From Erysipelotrichaceae bacterium (GTDB lineage: Bacteria > Bacillota_I > Bacilli_A > Erysipelotrichales > Erysipelotrichaceae), in the NCBI GenBank assembly GCA_009773735.1, contig WSYG01000016.1:1-37968 (forward strand): a stretch of 37,968 bases of DNA, given 5' to 3'. The notes beneath the pieces are model-generated. The model was given only the letters and a program-made list of their open reading frames with translations, did no database searches and was not told the DNA's origin. This document shows positions 17,070 to 25,475 of this stretch, piece by piece (the stretch's first letter is position 1; each line of letters begins with the position of its first letter). A program made the translations under genes and the position numbers.

Positions 17070-18239
17070 ATGGAAAAATACATCCCGTTATCTGTGCCCA
17101 ATCTAAAAGGCAATGAACTAAAATACATCAGTGAAGCAGTTGAGTCCGAATGGGTGTCAGTTGCTGGTCCTTTCGTCAATAAATTTGAGAAGGATCTCGC
17201 TAATTACGTTAAAGTAAAAGAAGCTGTAGCGTGTCAAAGCGGCACCGCCGGAATTCATTTGGCTTTATTAGCATTAGGTATTAATAAAAATCATGAAGTC
17301 TTAGTTCCTTCACTGACTTTTATTGCCGCAGTCAATCCAGTCACTTATGTCAATGCAACTCCGGTATTTCTGGATTGCGATGATACTCTCACCCTTGATG
17401 TGGATAAATTAGAAGCCTTCATTCAAAACGACTGTGATTTTAAAAACGGACTGTTGATCAACATGAAAACCAAAAAACACATCAAAGCTCTCATTGTCGT
17501 CCATGTTTTTGGAAACATCGCTGACATGGAAAGATTGATGCCTTTATGCCGAAAATATAACCTAAAAGTCATCGAAGATGCCACAGAAGCATTGGGCAGT
17601 TACTACATCGAAGGCTTTTACAAGGGTAAATATGCTGGAACCATCGGTGATATTGGGATTTATTCTTTCAATGGTAACAAAATCATTACCACTGGAGGTG
17701 GTGGAATGATTGTCTCAGAAAGTTCTGACTTGCTGAAGACATGCAAGCATTTGTCAACTCAAGCCAAAAGCAATGAAAAGATGTTTTATCATGATCAGAT
17801 CGGATACAATTATCGTCTGACCAATCTTCAAGCCGCCTTAGGCGTAGCCCAATTGGAACAACTTGAATCTTTCATTCAAATCAAAAAGGATAATTACTTT
17901 AAATATAGAGCATTAATTAAAACTGATAATCTTTCGATCTTAGATTTCAGAAAAGACATTCGCCCAAATTATTGGTTTTATTCCCTGTTCATCAAGGATT
18001 TCAAAGCCGAAACCAAAGAATCCATCATTCTCGCTTTGGAACAACATTCCATACAAAGCAGACCAATCTGGGGCTTGATAAATGAGCAACCTCCCTATAT
18101 TCATCATCAAACTAACGATTTAAGCATGGCAAAATTCTATTGGCAACACGTGCTTAACATCCCGTGCAGTTCCAATCTGAGCCCATTGGAAGTTGAGTTT
18201 GTAGCAGGTGTCATTTTGAAAAACAAAGGTCTACAGTAA
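17070..18239 (+). CDS. legC: PLP-dependent sugar aminotransferase LegC
   Basis: A 389-residue DegT/DnrJ/EryC1-family aminotransferase that converts the LegB 4-keto product to a 4-amino sugar. The PLP region includes QSGTAGIHLAL near residue 52, EDATEALGS near residue 170 and SFNGNKIITTGGGG with the Schiff-base Lys near residue 203. The sequence VVHVFGNIADME is also typical. Family length is normal. AGGAG stands directly before the ATG and the gap to legB is 8 bases. Glutamate is the usual amino donor in this family. Confidence 0.9.
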   Translation: MEKYIPLSVPNLKGNELKYISEAVESEWVSVAGPFVNKFEKDLANYVKVKEAVACQSGTAGIHLALLALGINKNHEVLVPSLTFIAAVNPVTYVNATPVFLDCDDTLTLDVDKLEAFIQNDCDFKNGLLINMKTKKHIKALIVVHVFGNIADMERLMPLCRKYNLKVIEDATEALGSYYIEGFYKGKYAGTIGDIGIYSFNGNKIITTGGGGMIVSESSDLLKTCKHLSTQAKSNEKMFYHDQIGYNYRLTNLQAALGVAQLEQLESFIQIKKDNYFKYRALIKTDNLSILDFRKDIRPNYWFYSLFIKDFKAETKESIILALEQHSIQSRPIWGLINEQPPYIHHQTNDLSMAKFYWQHVLNIPCSSNLSPLEVEFVAGVILKNKGLQ

Positions 18240-18350
18240 TGATCTTTGATAGACTGAAAGTGGGTCATATCCATCTGATGTTTCAGCTGAGAGTGAACTC
18301 AAAAACAGTCAGGTCTTCCATCAACCGTAAGCACCTCGGAAGTGAGCAAC

Positions 18351-18989
18351 ATGAAAAATAAATTAATCCTTGTCGGAGCCGGTGGACATTGTAAATCAGT
18401 CATAGATTCACTGAATTCAACCCAATACGCGGAAATTGTTTTAGTTGGGAAAAGCAATGAAGTCGGCCACATTGTTAGTGGTTATCCTGTTGTTGGCACT
18501 GATGATGACCTCAAAAAATTGTATAACTCCGGTTTCAATATGGCCTTTATTACCCTTGGCAGCATAGAAAAAACAAACGGACGACGTAAACTGGCGTCCC
18601 TTTTAAGCGAGATTGGCTTTAAATTTCCAAACGTAATCGATGCAACGGCAATCGTTAGTTCTAAAGCTCAGTTAGGCAAAGGTATTTTTGTTGGTAAGCT
18701 GGCCATTGTCAATGTAGATTCACGCATTGATGATTTTGCTATCATCAACACCAACGCCGTAATCGAACATGATAGTTTGATTGGAGCTTTCAGCCATATT
18801 TCGATTGGGTCTGTGGTTTGCGGTTCCTGTGTGATTGGTTCTGATGTTTTTGTAGGAGCCAATTCTACAATCAGAAATAACATTACTATTGGAAACAAAG
18901 CCATCATTGCAATGTCCAGCGTGGTCATCAACGATATTAAAGATGAAGTCATAGTGATGGGTAATCCTGCTAGGGAGAAGAAGTTATGA
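18351..18989 (+). CDS. NeuD/PglD-type sugar N-acetyltransferase (LegH role)
   Basis: A 212-residue enzyme with an N-terminal Rossmann-like PglD domain (LILVGAGGHCKSVIDS) and a C-terminal left-handed beta-helix of hexapeptide repeats ending in VMGNPAREKKL. It is expected to acetylate the 4-amino group left by LegC, using acetyl-CoA. I use the ATG at 18351 with GGAAG 8 bases upstream; a GTG three codons earlier is open but lies on top of the ribosome site. About 110 bp separate it from legC, with no recognisable feature between. It overlaps neuB by 4 bases. The role as LegH is inferred from order, since NeuD proteins can also O-acetylate sialic acids. Confidence 0.82.
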   Translation: MKNKLILVGAGGHCKSVIDSLNSTQYAEIVLVGKSNEVGHIVSGYPVVGTDDDLKKLYNSGFNMAFITLGSIEKTNGRRKLASLLSEIGFKFPNVIDATAIVSSKAQLGKGIFVGKLAIVNVDSRIDDFAIINTNAVIEHDSLIGAFSHISIGSVVCGSCVIGSDVFVGANSTIRNNITIGNKAIIAMSSVVINDIKDEVIVMGNPAREKKL

Positions 18990-19981
18990 GAACATTGATT
19001 ATCGCTGAAGCTGGTGTCAATCACAACGGCTCATTACAATTGGCCAAGCAACTGGTCGACATTGCCTGTGAAGCAGGCGTGGACATCGTTAAATTTCAAA
19101 CCTTCAAGGCTGAAAATCTGGTGACCCATACTGCTGTCATGGCGGATTACCAGATTCAAAACTTAGGTCAAGACAGCTCTCAATTCGACATGCTGAAGAA
19201 ACTGGAGTTGTCTTTTAGGGACTTCTTAGAATTGAAAGCCCATTGCGATCAAAAAGGGATTGAGTTCATTTCAACCCCATTCGACCTTGAAAGCATTGAT
19301 TTCCTGAGTCAACTCAATATGAAATATTGGAAGATCCCCTCTGGGGAATTAACCAATCTCCCCTATCTAGAGAAAATAGCAAAATTAGAACACCCTGTCA
19401 TCTTATCTACTGGTATGGCCACAATGGATGAAGTACGAGCCTCATACGATATTTTGATCAAAAATGGCGCATCAGAAGTCTTTGTCTTACACTGCACTTC
19501 CGACTATCCAACCCAATTCAGCGATGTAAACATGAATGCCATGCTCAGTATGAAACAGGAATTTGGAGACAACATTGGTTATTCCGATCATACTCAAGGC
19601 ATACTGATCCCTACTGTGGCCGTATCCATGGGGGCTAAGATCATCGAAAAACATTTCACAATATCTAAAACCATGGAAGGTCCTGATCACAAAGCCAGCT
19701 TAGAACCTTCAGAACTCAAAGAATTGGTTAATAATATCCGCAACATAGAGTCGTGTTTCGGTAGTTTTGTAAAACAACCAACCCTGGAAGAATTGAACAC
19801 ACGGCTGGTTGCCCGCAAGAGCATCATGGCCAGTCGTAAAATAGAGCAAGGGGAAACATTCACCAGTGAAAATCTGAGTATAAAACGTCCTGGGAGTGGG
19901 ATCAGCCCAATGAAATGGTATGAGGTCATTGGACAGAAAGCCTCACGGTCTTTCGTGAAAGATGAATTGATAGAACTATGA
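18986..19981 (+). CDS. neuB: Nonulosonic acid synthase NeuB/LegI
   Basis: A 331-residue enzyme with an N-terminal TIM-barrel (about 1-265) that condenses phosphoenolpyruvate with a 6-carbon amino sugar, and a C-terminal antifreeze-like SAF domain (about 275-331). The start IAEAGVNHNGS and the segments KFQTFKAENLV, IPSGELTNLPYL, LSTGMATMDEV, LHCTSDYPT and IEKHFT are the classic conserved blocks. It overlaps genes on both sides by 4 bases (ATGA), so NeuD, NeuB and NeuC are translated together. Context favours legionaminic over N-acetylneuraminic acid because LegB and LegC are present. It could also make a close relative such as a C4-variant. Confidence 0.92.
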   Translation: MRTLIIAEAGVNHNGSLQLAKQLVDIACEAGVDIVKFQTFKAENLVTHTAVMADYQIQNLGQDSSQFDMLKKLELSFRDFLELKAHCDQKGIEFISTPFDLESIDFLSQLNMKYWKIPSGELTNLPYLEKIAKLEHPVILSTGMATMDEVRASYDILIKNGASEVFVLHCTSDYPTQFSDVNMNAMLSMKQEFGDNIGYSDHTQGILIPTVAVSMGAKIIEKHFTISKTMEGPDHKASLEPSELKELVNNIRNIESCFGSFVKQPTLEELNTRLVARKSIMASRKIEQGETFTSENLSIKRPGSGISPMKWYEVIGQKASRSFVKDELIEL

Positions 19982-21135
19982 AAAACATCGCAGTCGTCAC
20001 CTCTACACGGGCCGATTATGGCTTATTTAAACCCCTTCTTAGCCGAATCAGCTCATCAAGCGAATTTAATCTGCGCTTACTGGTCACAGGCACCCATTTA
20101 AAACCCAGTTTTGGCTATAGCATCCAAGAAATTATAAACGATGGTTTTTCGATTGCCGCGGAAGTGGACATTTTGAAAAATTATCAAGATGATGCTGTGT
20201 CCATTGGAAACATCATCGCATCGACGATCTTTGAGTTTACGAAAGTCTTGTCTCAGGAAAAACCTGACATGTTGATCCTTTTGGGTGATCGATTTGAAAT
20301 ACTGGCCGTGGCTTTTACAGCTTTCAATCTGAGAATCCCCATCATTCATCTTTATGGTGGTGAAACAACTGAAGGGGCTCAAGATGATGCCTATCGGCAT
20401 GCGATCACCAAACTCAGCCATTTGCATTTTACCAGTACTGACGATTACCGCAAGAAAGTCATCCAAATGGGTGAAAATCCACAGCATGTCTTTAATGTCG
20501 GTTCTTTGGGCGTCGAAAACATCAAAAACTTAACCCTGATGACAAGGACTGAACTTTGTTTGGATTTAAACATTAATAGTAATGATCGGTTTGCTTTGCT
20601 GACATTTCATCCAGAAACTCTGGAGCCTGACAAAGTCGAAGCTCAGATCAACGAGGTCCTTAAGGTCATTGCCCTTCGCATTGATCTGCATTTCATCATC
20701 ACCAAGGCCAATGCTGATGCCAACGGTTTAAAAATCAATCGCCTGTTGGAAGCATTTACAGCCACACATACTAATTGTCATCTCTATGCTAATCTAGGGA
20801 CTTTACGTTATTTATCAATGATGAAAGAATCTATCATGGTCATCGGTAATTCATCAAGCGGGATCATTGAAACACCGAGCCTTCATATCCCCACCATCAA
20901 CATCGGGGACCGCCAAAAAGGACGAGTTCAAGCCGATTCCATCTTCAATTGCGACTGTGATTCGCTAGCAATTAATAACATGATTGATCTGGTCTTGGAT
21001 ATCGACCTCAGTGTCTTCCAAAACACCCAAAATCCCTATGAAAATGGTACTGCATCAGAAAAGATCATTGACATCATCATCAGGGAATTTGTTGAAAACG
21101 AGTTTGATTTCAAAAAGAGCTTCTATGTTGCCTAG
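19978..21135 (+). CDS. neuC: Hydrolysing UDP/GDP-N-acetylhexosamine 2-epimerase NeuC/LegG
   Basis: A 385-residue enzyme of the NeuC branch of the WecB family. It removes the nucleotide while inverting C2, giving the free manno-configured amino sugar used by NeuB. Visible blocks are STRADYG near the N-terminus, LLGDRFEILA, HLYGGETTEGAQDD, GSLGVEN, FHPET and GNSSSGIIETP. It has normal length and a 4-base overlap with neuB. In a legionaminic pathway the substrate would be the diacetamido sugar bound to GDP (Campylobacter LegG) or UDP; sequence alone does not say which. Confidence 0.9.
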   Translation: MKNIAVVTSTRADYGLFKPLLSRISSSSEFNLRLLVTGTHLKPSFGYSIQEIINDGFSIAAEVDILKNYQDDAVSIGNIIASTIFEFTKVLSQEKPDMLILLGDRFEILAVAFTAFNLRIPIIHLYGGETTEGAQDDAYRHAITKLSHLHFTSTDDYRKKVIQMGENPQHVFNVGSLGVENIKNLTLMTRTELCLDLNINSNDRFALLTFHPETLEPDKVEAQINEVLKVIALRIDLHFIITKANADANGLKINRLLEAFTATHTNCHLYANLGTLRYLSMMKESIMVIGNSSSGIIETPSLHIPTINIGDRQKGRVQADSIFNCDCDSLAINNMIDLVLDIDLSVFQNTQNPYENGTASEKIIDIIIREFVENEFDFKKSFYVA

Positions 21136-21182
21136 CCTTTTCCTATTTATCGCTTAGTGGAGTACAAGTCGGAGGAACAACT

Positions 21183-22157
21183 ATGAATATCGCAGTGATT
21201 GGCTTAGGATCGATGGGCAGGCGAAGAATCCATTTAATCAAGAAATTCGACGACCAGATCGGTATTTTTGGTATTGATATCAACGATGAACGTAGAAAAA
21301 CCATAGAGATGTTGGGAATCTCGACATTTAAAGAATTAGATGAAGCCCTTTTAAAGGTCAAGATCGATGGGGTATTTGTATGCACCTCCCCGCTATCACA
21401 CCACAAAATCATCAAAGAATGCCTTGAAAGAGGATGTCATATCTTTACCGAACTTAATTTGGTTACTGATGGCTATGAAGAAAACATCTTACTAGCTGAT
21501 AAGAACCAGCTTAAACTGTTTATGTCTTCAACTTTTCTCTATCGTGAAGAGATCAAATACATAAAAAAATGCATCATAGAATCAAAGTGTCCCTTGAATT
21601 ACACCTATCATGTTGGTCAATATCTGCCGGATTGGCACCCTTGGGAAAGTTATAAAGATTTCTTCGTCGGACAAGTTAGAACCAATGGTTGCCGCGAAAT
21701 CTTTGCGATTGAATTGCCTTGGCTAGTAGATGCTTTTGGTGAAGTAACTTTGATCCAAGTCATGAAAAGCAAGATGAGCAGTTTGGAAGTAGATTACAAG
21801 GACAACTATCAAGTGTTGATTCAGCATAAAAATGGACACAAAGGCATGTTGGCAGTTGATATCGTAACTCGTAAACCAGTCAGAAACTTAGAGATATTTG
21901 GAGAAGACCTTTATATGAGCTGGGATGGGTCGCCAATTGGGTTGAACAAATATAACTTTAGCACCAAATCAATGGATAACATCGCACTTTATGACCACAT
22001 AGAGCAGTTGGAGAGTTACAGCCGTACTGTGGTTGAGAATGCGTATTTCCATGAAATTGAAGCCTTTATGAATTATGTTAACAACAATACCCCCCCTCTT
22101 TACTCCTTTGAACAAGATAAGCTTATTTTAGAGCTGATAGACAGAATTGAGTCTTAG
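21183..22157 (+). CDS. Gfo/Idh/MocA-type oxidoreductase lacking the EKP motif
   Basis: A 324-residue protein with an N-terminal NAD-binding fold (AVIGLGSMGRRR, residues 4-15) and a C-terminal alpha/beta domain of the Gfo/Idh/MocA family. The canonical EKP motif, whose Lys binds cofactor and substrate, is replaced by HIFTELNLV, so Lys is missing. A second catalytic region reads YLPDWHPWE. This type is common in legionaminic and pseudaminic-like clusters, sometimes as PtmF. GGAGGA precedes the start. The second oxidoreductase begins 1 base after its stop. The substrate is unknown, and it could act on a sugar or be structural. Confidence 0.72.
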   Translation: MNIAVIGLGSMGRRRIHLIKKFDDQIGIFGIDINDERRKTIEMLGISTFKELDEALLKVKIDGVFVCTSPLSHHKIIKECLERGCHIFTELNLVTDGYEENILLADKNQLKLFMSSTFLYREEIKYIKKCIIESKCPLNYTYHVGQYLPDWHPWESYKDFFVGQVRTNGCREIFAIELPWLVDAFGEVTLIQVMKSKMSSLEVDYKDNYQVLIQHKNGHKGMLAVDIVTRKPVRNLEIFGEDLYMSWDGSPIGLNKYNFSTKSMDNIALYDHIEQLESYSRTVVENAYFHEIEAFMNYVNNNTPPLYSFEQDKLILELIDRIES

Positions 22158-22158
22158 C

Positions 22159-23112
22159 ATGGCAACACCACTTAAAATCGGAATCATTGGTTTTGGTTCC
22201 ATCGGAGCAAAACACCTCATCAATGTGATTTGGGTCCTCACCCAACAGCAACGCGATTTTCAAATCGATCTTATTCGTAGCGGTAAAGGTCAGGATATCG
22301 AAGAGAGATACCTCTCACTGATCCATTCTATCTACACCTCTTATGACAGTGTCCCTTGTGATTACGATGTGTTGTTCATTTGCAATCCAACCAACAAACA
22401 TTACGAAACAATCAAAATGTTTATCGATAAGACCCATCATATGTTTATCGAAAAACCGGTCTTTGATCAGATTGGTGTCGATCTTACTGCGTTGAATCTA
22501 AAAAAAGACGCTATCTATTACGTGGCGTGCCCGCTAAGATATACCAAAGTCATTCAATACATCAAAAATAACCTTGATTTAACTCAAGTCATCTGTGCAC
22601 GCGCCATCAGTTCAAGCTATTTACCAAACTGGCGAACCAACATTGACTATCGGCAAACCTACAGTGCCCACCTCAATCAAGGAGGTGGTGTCTCGATCGA
22701 TTTGATTCATGAATGGGACTATCTGAAATATCTTTTTGGAGAACCCCAAGAAGTACTTAATTTACGAGGACAGTTCTCCGCTCTAGAAATAGACAGTGAT
22801 GACTTGAGCTTGTACATCGCCAAATATCCAACCATGATGGTTGAGTTACACCTAGACTATTTTGGTAGAGAAACCTTACGTGAACTTGTGTTATTTACAT
22901 CTCATGATACAATTGTAGCCGACTTAGCTAAAAGCCAGATCCGTTTTCTAAAAAAAGGAGAAGTCATATCCTTTGACGAAGTAAGGGATGACTTTCAAAG
23001 AAGAGAAATTGAACACTTCTTCGACATCGTTGATCAACGATGCGTTAACGATAATACGATTGAAAATGCGTTGCTAACCTTACGCATAGTTCAAACAAAC
23101 CACTCATTATAA
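22159..23112 (+). CDS. Gfo/Idh/MocA-type oxidoreductase
   Basis: A 317-residue paralogue-like partner of the preceding gene. The Rossmann motif is IIGFGSIGAKH and the conserved EKP is present (FIEKPVF), followed by SSYLPNWR and HEWDYLKYLFG, a His region typical of the family. I start at the ATG at 22159, one base after the upstream stop; an in-frame TTG at 22147 lies inside the previous gene. Unlike its neighbour it has the cofactor Lys, so it may be the active partner of a pair. Such pairs occur in nonulosonate loci and probably modify the amino sugar, but the step is not established here. No CMP-nonulosonate synthetase follows. Confidence 0.72.
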   Translation: MATPLKIGIIGFGSIGAKHLINVIWVLTQQQRDFQIDLIRSGKGQDIEERYLSLIHSIYTSYDSVPCDYDVLFICNPTNKHYETIKMFIDKTHHMFIEKPVFDQIGVDLTALNLKKDAIYYVACPLRYTKVIQYIKNNLDLTQVICARAISSSYLPNWRTNIDYRQTYSAHLNQGGGVSIDLIHEWDYLKYLFGEPQEVLNLRGQFSALEIDSDDLSLYIAKYPTMMVELHLDYFGRETLRELVLFTSHDTIVADLAKSQIRFLKKGEVISFDEVRDDFQRREIEHFFDIVDQRCVNDNTIENALLTLRIVQTNHSL

Positions 23113-23188
23113 TGCGAATGCTTAATCATGCTGCTTTCTATTGACTAAACATTGATTAACGCATATATTTATGACTGGGGTAAAGATC

Positions 23189-24544
23189 ATGAAAAAATTA
23201 AAAGGCTATTATGACAGACCATTATCGGCGATAGACTGGTCACTATTCGCTTTCTTTGGCATCTTATGTTATTTCAGCTTTAATCAAGGATTGGATTTGG
23301 TTCATACTGGGATATCCTCTTTTGCTTACCTAAGGGGTCATTTTTTGGATTTCTATGAGTACAACAAAGTCATCGTTGGGGGTAATAACTACCTACCCAG
23401 CACCTATATCATTTATGCGATATGGAATCTTCCTATCCATTTATTGGGCTTGCTGAATGAAACCAATTCTAAAGATTCTTTACTAGCTTTGTATTGGTTT
23501 AAACTACTTCCAACTTTGGTTTACATGGCTTCTGGCTACTTGGTCTATAGAATAAGTTTGATTTTTGGACTCAAACATGGGATTGCAAAGATCGCAGGCT
23601 TTGCATTCTTAACGATGCCGATTGGTTTTTTTAGTCAGTTCATCTTTGGTCAATATGATATTTTCACTGTCTTCTTTATGCTATTGGGCCTGCTTTTCTA
23701 CTACAAGAAAAACATTCTTCTGTTTACTGTTTTCATGGGCATTGCCGTCACTTTTAAGTACTTCCCTGTCCTAATCTTCATCCCGCTTTTGATGCTGGTT
23801 GAAAAGGATGTCTTCAAAATCATTAAGTATTCGTTAATCCTTATGTTGCCTCTATTACTGGAGGTCTTGATCTATCTGCCCTCAGATGCTTTTAGATACG
23901 GGGTCTTCGAATTTGAAGCTAATAGTTATATGTTTTACGCCACCATCAACCTTTCGTCGATTTCTCTAAGAATCGTCATTGTATTATGGATTTTGCTTGC
24001 AGCATACGCGTATTTCACTGAACTTAAGGATGATTTCAGTGTCATCAAATGGTCGATCTTCTTCGCCAACATCGTGACCTTCTTAAGTTTCGGTCTCTCG
24101 ATGTGGCATCCGCAATGGTTGCTGTTTGCAGTTCCATTTTGGGTTTTGGGAACCATGTTATCAAAGAAATTTGACATCTTCATGGTAATTGAGTTCATGA
24201 TCATGGTATTCTTTATCTTGTTTACAGTCAATTTTTTCACTAATAACGTCGATCAAAACATGTTAAATTATGGAATCTTCAGAGATTTGATCGACGGCGA
24301 TATCAATTTGAAACTTACTATGGCTAATTTCTTCGTGTTTAGTAAGCCTGACATTATCTATTCGGTCTTCTCATCATTGCTACTGGTTTATGTTTTATTT
24401 AAACATCCCAAATATCAAATTGAGAAAGCAGAAGATTTTGAATTGGGTACCCAAGGCTTACTCTTCATGCGGATGCGCTTTATTCTAGGCATCGGATTTT
24501 TTATCTTACCAGCCTTCATTATCCTGCTTCTCAACCTCAAATGA
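23189..24544 (+). CDS. GT-C-type polytopic membrane glycosyltransferase
   Basis: A 451-residue polytopic membrane protein with about 10 to 12 hydrophobic segments. It begins with a short cytoplasmic stretch and has an early extracytoplasmic loop (about 40-85). Repeated segments such as IFGQYDIFTVFFMLLGLLFY and MWHPQWLL resemble GT-C mannosyltransferase-like (GPI-mannosyltransferase/DUF2029) proteins, which use polyprenyl-phosphate sugars. I chose the ATG at 23189 because GGGG precedes it at 23176-23179; the frame also opens at 23171 without a ribosome site. Last gene of the central operon. The GtrB-like enzyme at 10012 could supply its donor. Confidence 0.65.
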   Translation: MKKLKGYYDRPLSAIDWSLFAFFGILCYFSFNQGLDLVHTGISSFAYLRGHFLDFYEYNKVIVGGNNYLPSTYIIYAIWNLPIHLLGLLNETNSKDSLLALYWFKLLPTLVYMASGYLVYRISLIFGLKHGIAKIAGFAFLTMPIGFFSQFIFGQYDIFTVFFMLLGLLFYYKKNILLFTVFMGIAVTFKYFPVLIFIPLLMLVEKDVFKIIKYSLILMLPLLLEVLIYLPSDAFRYGVFEFEANSYMFYATINLSSISLRIVIVLWILLAAYAYFTELKDDFSVIKWSIFFANIVTFLSFGLSMWHPQWLLFAVPFWVLGTMLSKKFDIFMVIEFMIMVFFILFTVNFFTNNVDQNMLNYGIFRDLIDGDINLKLTMANFFVFSKPDIIYSVFSSLLLVYVLFKHPKYQIEKAEDFELGTQGLLFMRMRFILGIGFFILPAFIILLLNLK

Positions 24545-24587
24545 CTCAGTGTGCCATACTGATGAAAAAGAATCTAAATAGTGACTC

Positions 24588-24608
24588 AACTGCTTCTTTT
24601 AAGCAGTT
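24588..24608. other. Small perfect hairpin after the GT-C gene
   Basis: AACTGCTT (24588-24595), 5-base loop, AAGCAGTT (24601-24608), 43 bp past the stop. It has no strong T-run, so it may slow or protect RNA ends rather than terminate. The partly complementary GACTC flanks extend it slightly. Confidence 0.4.
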
Positions 24609-24713
24609 TAGACTCATATTATGGATTACTTGTATATTTGCTCATCTTGTTAGATAAACCCTGTAAAGAGCTTAAAATCGCTATACGAACGTCAAGTAAA
24701 ATCATGAAATTAT

Positions 24714-24766
24714 AAAAAAGGGGAAGTTCTTTAAAACACAGTGTGTCAATGAGGACTTCCCTTTTG
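24714..24766. terminator. Bidirectional terminator between convergent operons
   Basis: An A-rich arm with GGGGAAGTTCT (24714-24730) pairs with AGGACTTCCCTTTT (24752-24765), with one bulge and one mismatch. The loop holds a smaller ACACAGTGTGT palindrome. The T-run is best on the minus strand (CCCCTTTTTT), which serves ddhD 14 bp away; the plus-strand T-run is shorter. Confidence 0.75.
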
Positions 24767-24779
24767 GTTTAAGTGTTGA

Positions 24780-25475
24780 TCAGCGCCAGGAGTCGACGAT
24801 GATTTTAGTGTAGCCGAGAGCTAATAGTTTTTCCTGCATATCTTGGATAAACTGATTGGATCCTGAGACAAAGAAATAAGTATTGTCTGGATCGTAATTA
24901 CCTACAAAATCCGGACTGTCGATCCGGCGATTGTTGAAATGCTTCGTGTTTTGACGGGTGACATTCAGGGCTAAGTGATCAGAGGCAATCTTTTCAATTT
25001 TCTCTTTACCGATGATCTCCTCTAAATTACGTATAGAATAGTGTAGATAGAATTGATCTTGTTGATTGGTTTTAGACATATAATCAAGTATCGATAAGAG
25101 CGGTGTGATCCCTACCCCATTACAGATACCAACTATCTTGGTATTAGGTTTAAGTTCGGGTAAGATAAAGTCTCCATAAGGATATTTGACGGTACACATA
25201 GAACCGATATGTAGGGATTCCATCACTTCCTTGGTATATCCCCCATTATTCTTAATGTAGACTTCAATTTCATCATCTACATTTGTTGAATAAGAGGCAA
25301 TACTGAAGGCTCTAGAGGTCGGCCAGTAATCTGAGGCACTAACCAACTCAGTAGTCAAATGCAAAAATTGTCCCGGTTCATACGAAATCGGTTTTGCGAG
25401 CTTAAGTCTGAATTTTTTAACGTCTTTATTGATATCGATGATGTTCGTAACGATACAAGCGCTGACAATCGCCAT
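24780..25475 (-). CDS. ddhD: FAD/NAD(P)H reductase, DdhD/AscD-like, without ferredoxin domain
   Basis: A 231-residue flavin reductase, last gene of the ddh operon. The FAD-binding half has RAFSIAS (about residues 53-59) and GDFILPE. The NAD(P) half has GICNGVGITPLLSIL, followed by a C-terminal YFFVSGSNQFI region. In Yersinia DdhD the reductase also carries a plant-type [2Fe-2S] domain and is about 330 residues; here no such domain is found at either end. It should pass electrons from NAD(P)H to the iron-sulfur site of DdhC, so another carrier may be needed. Its start codon shares one base with the ddhC stop (TAATG) and AGAGGAA precedes it. Role in 3-deoxygenation is well supported by context. 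Confidence 0.8.
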   Translation of the reverse strand: MAIVSACIVTNIIDINKDVKKFRLKLAKPISYEPGQFLHLTTELVSASDYWPTSRAFSIASYSTNVDDEIEVYIKNNGGYTKEVMESLHIGSMCTVKYPYGDFILPELKPNTKIVGICNGVGITPLLSILDYMSKTNQQDQFYLHYSIRNLEEIIGKEKIEKIASDHLALNVTRQNTKHFNNRRIDSPDFVGNYDPDNTYFFVSGSNQFIQDMQEKLLALGYTKIIVDSWR

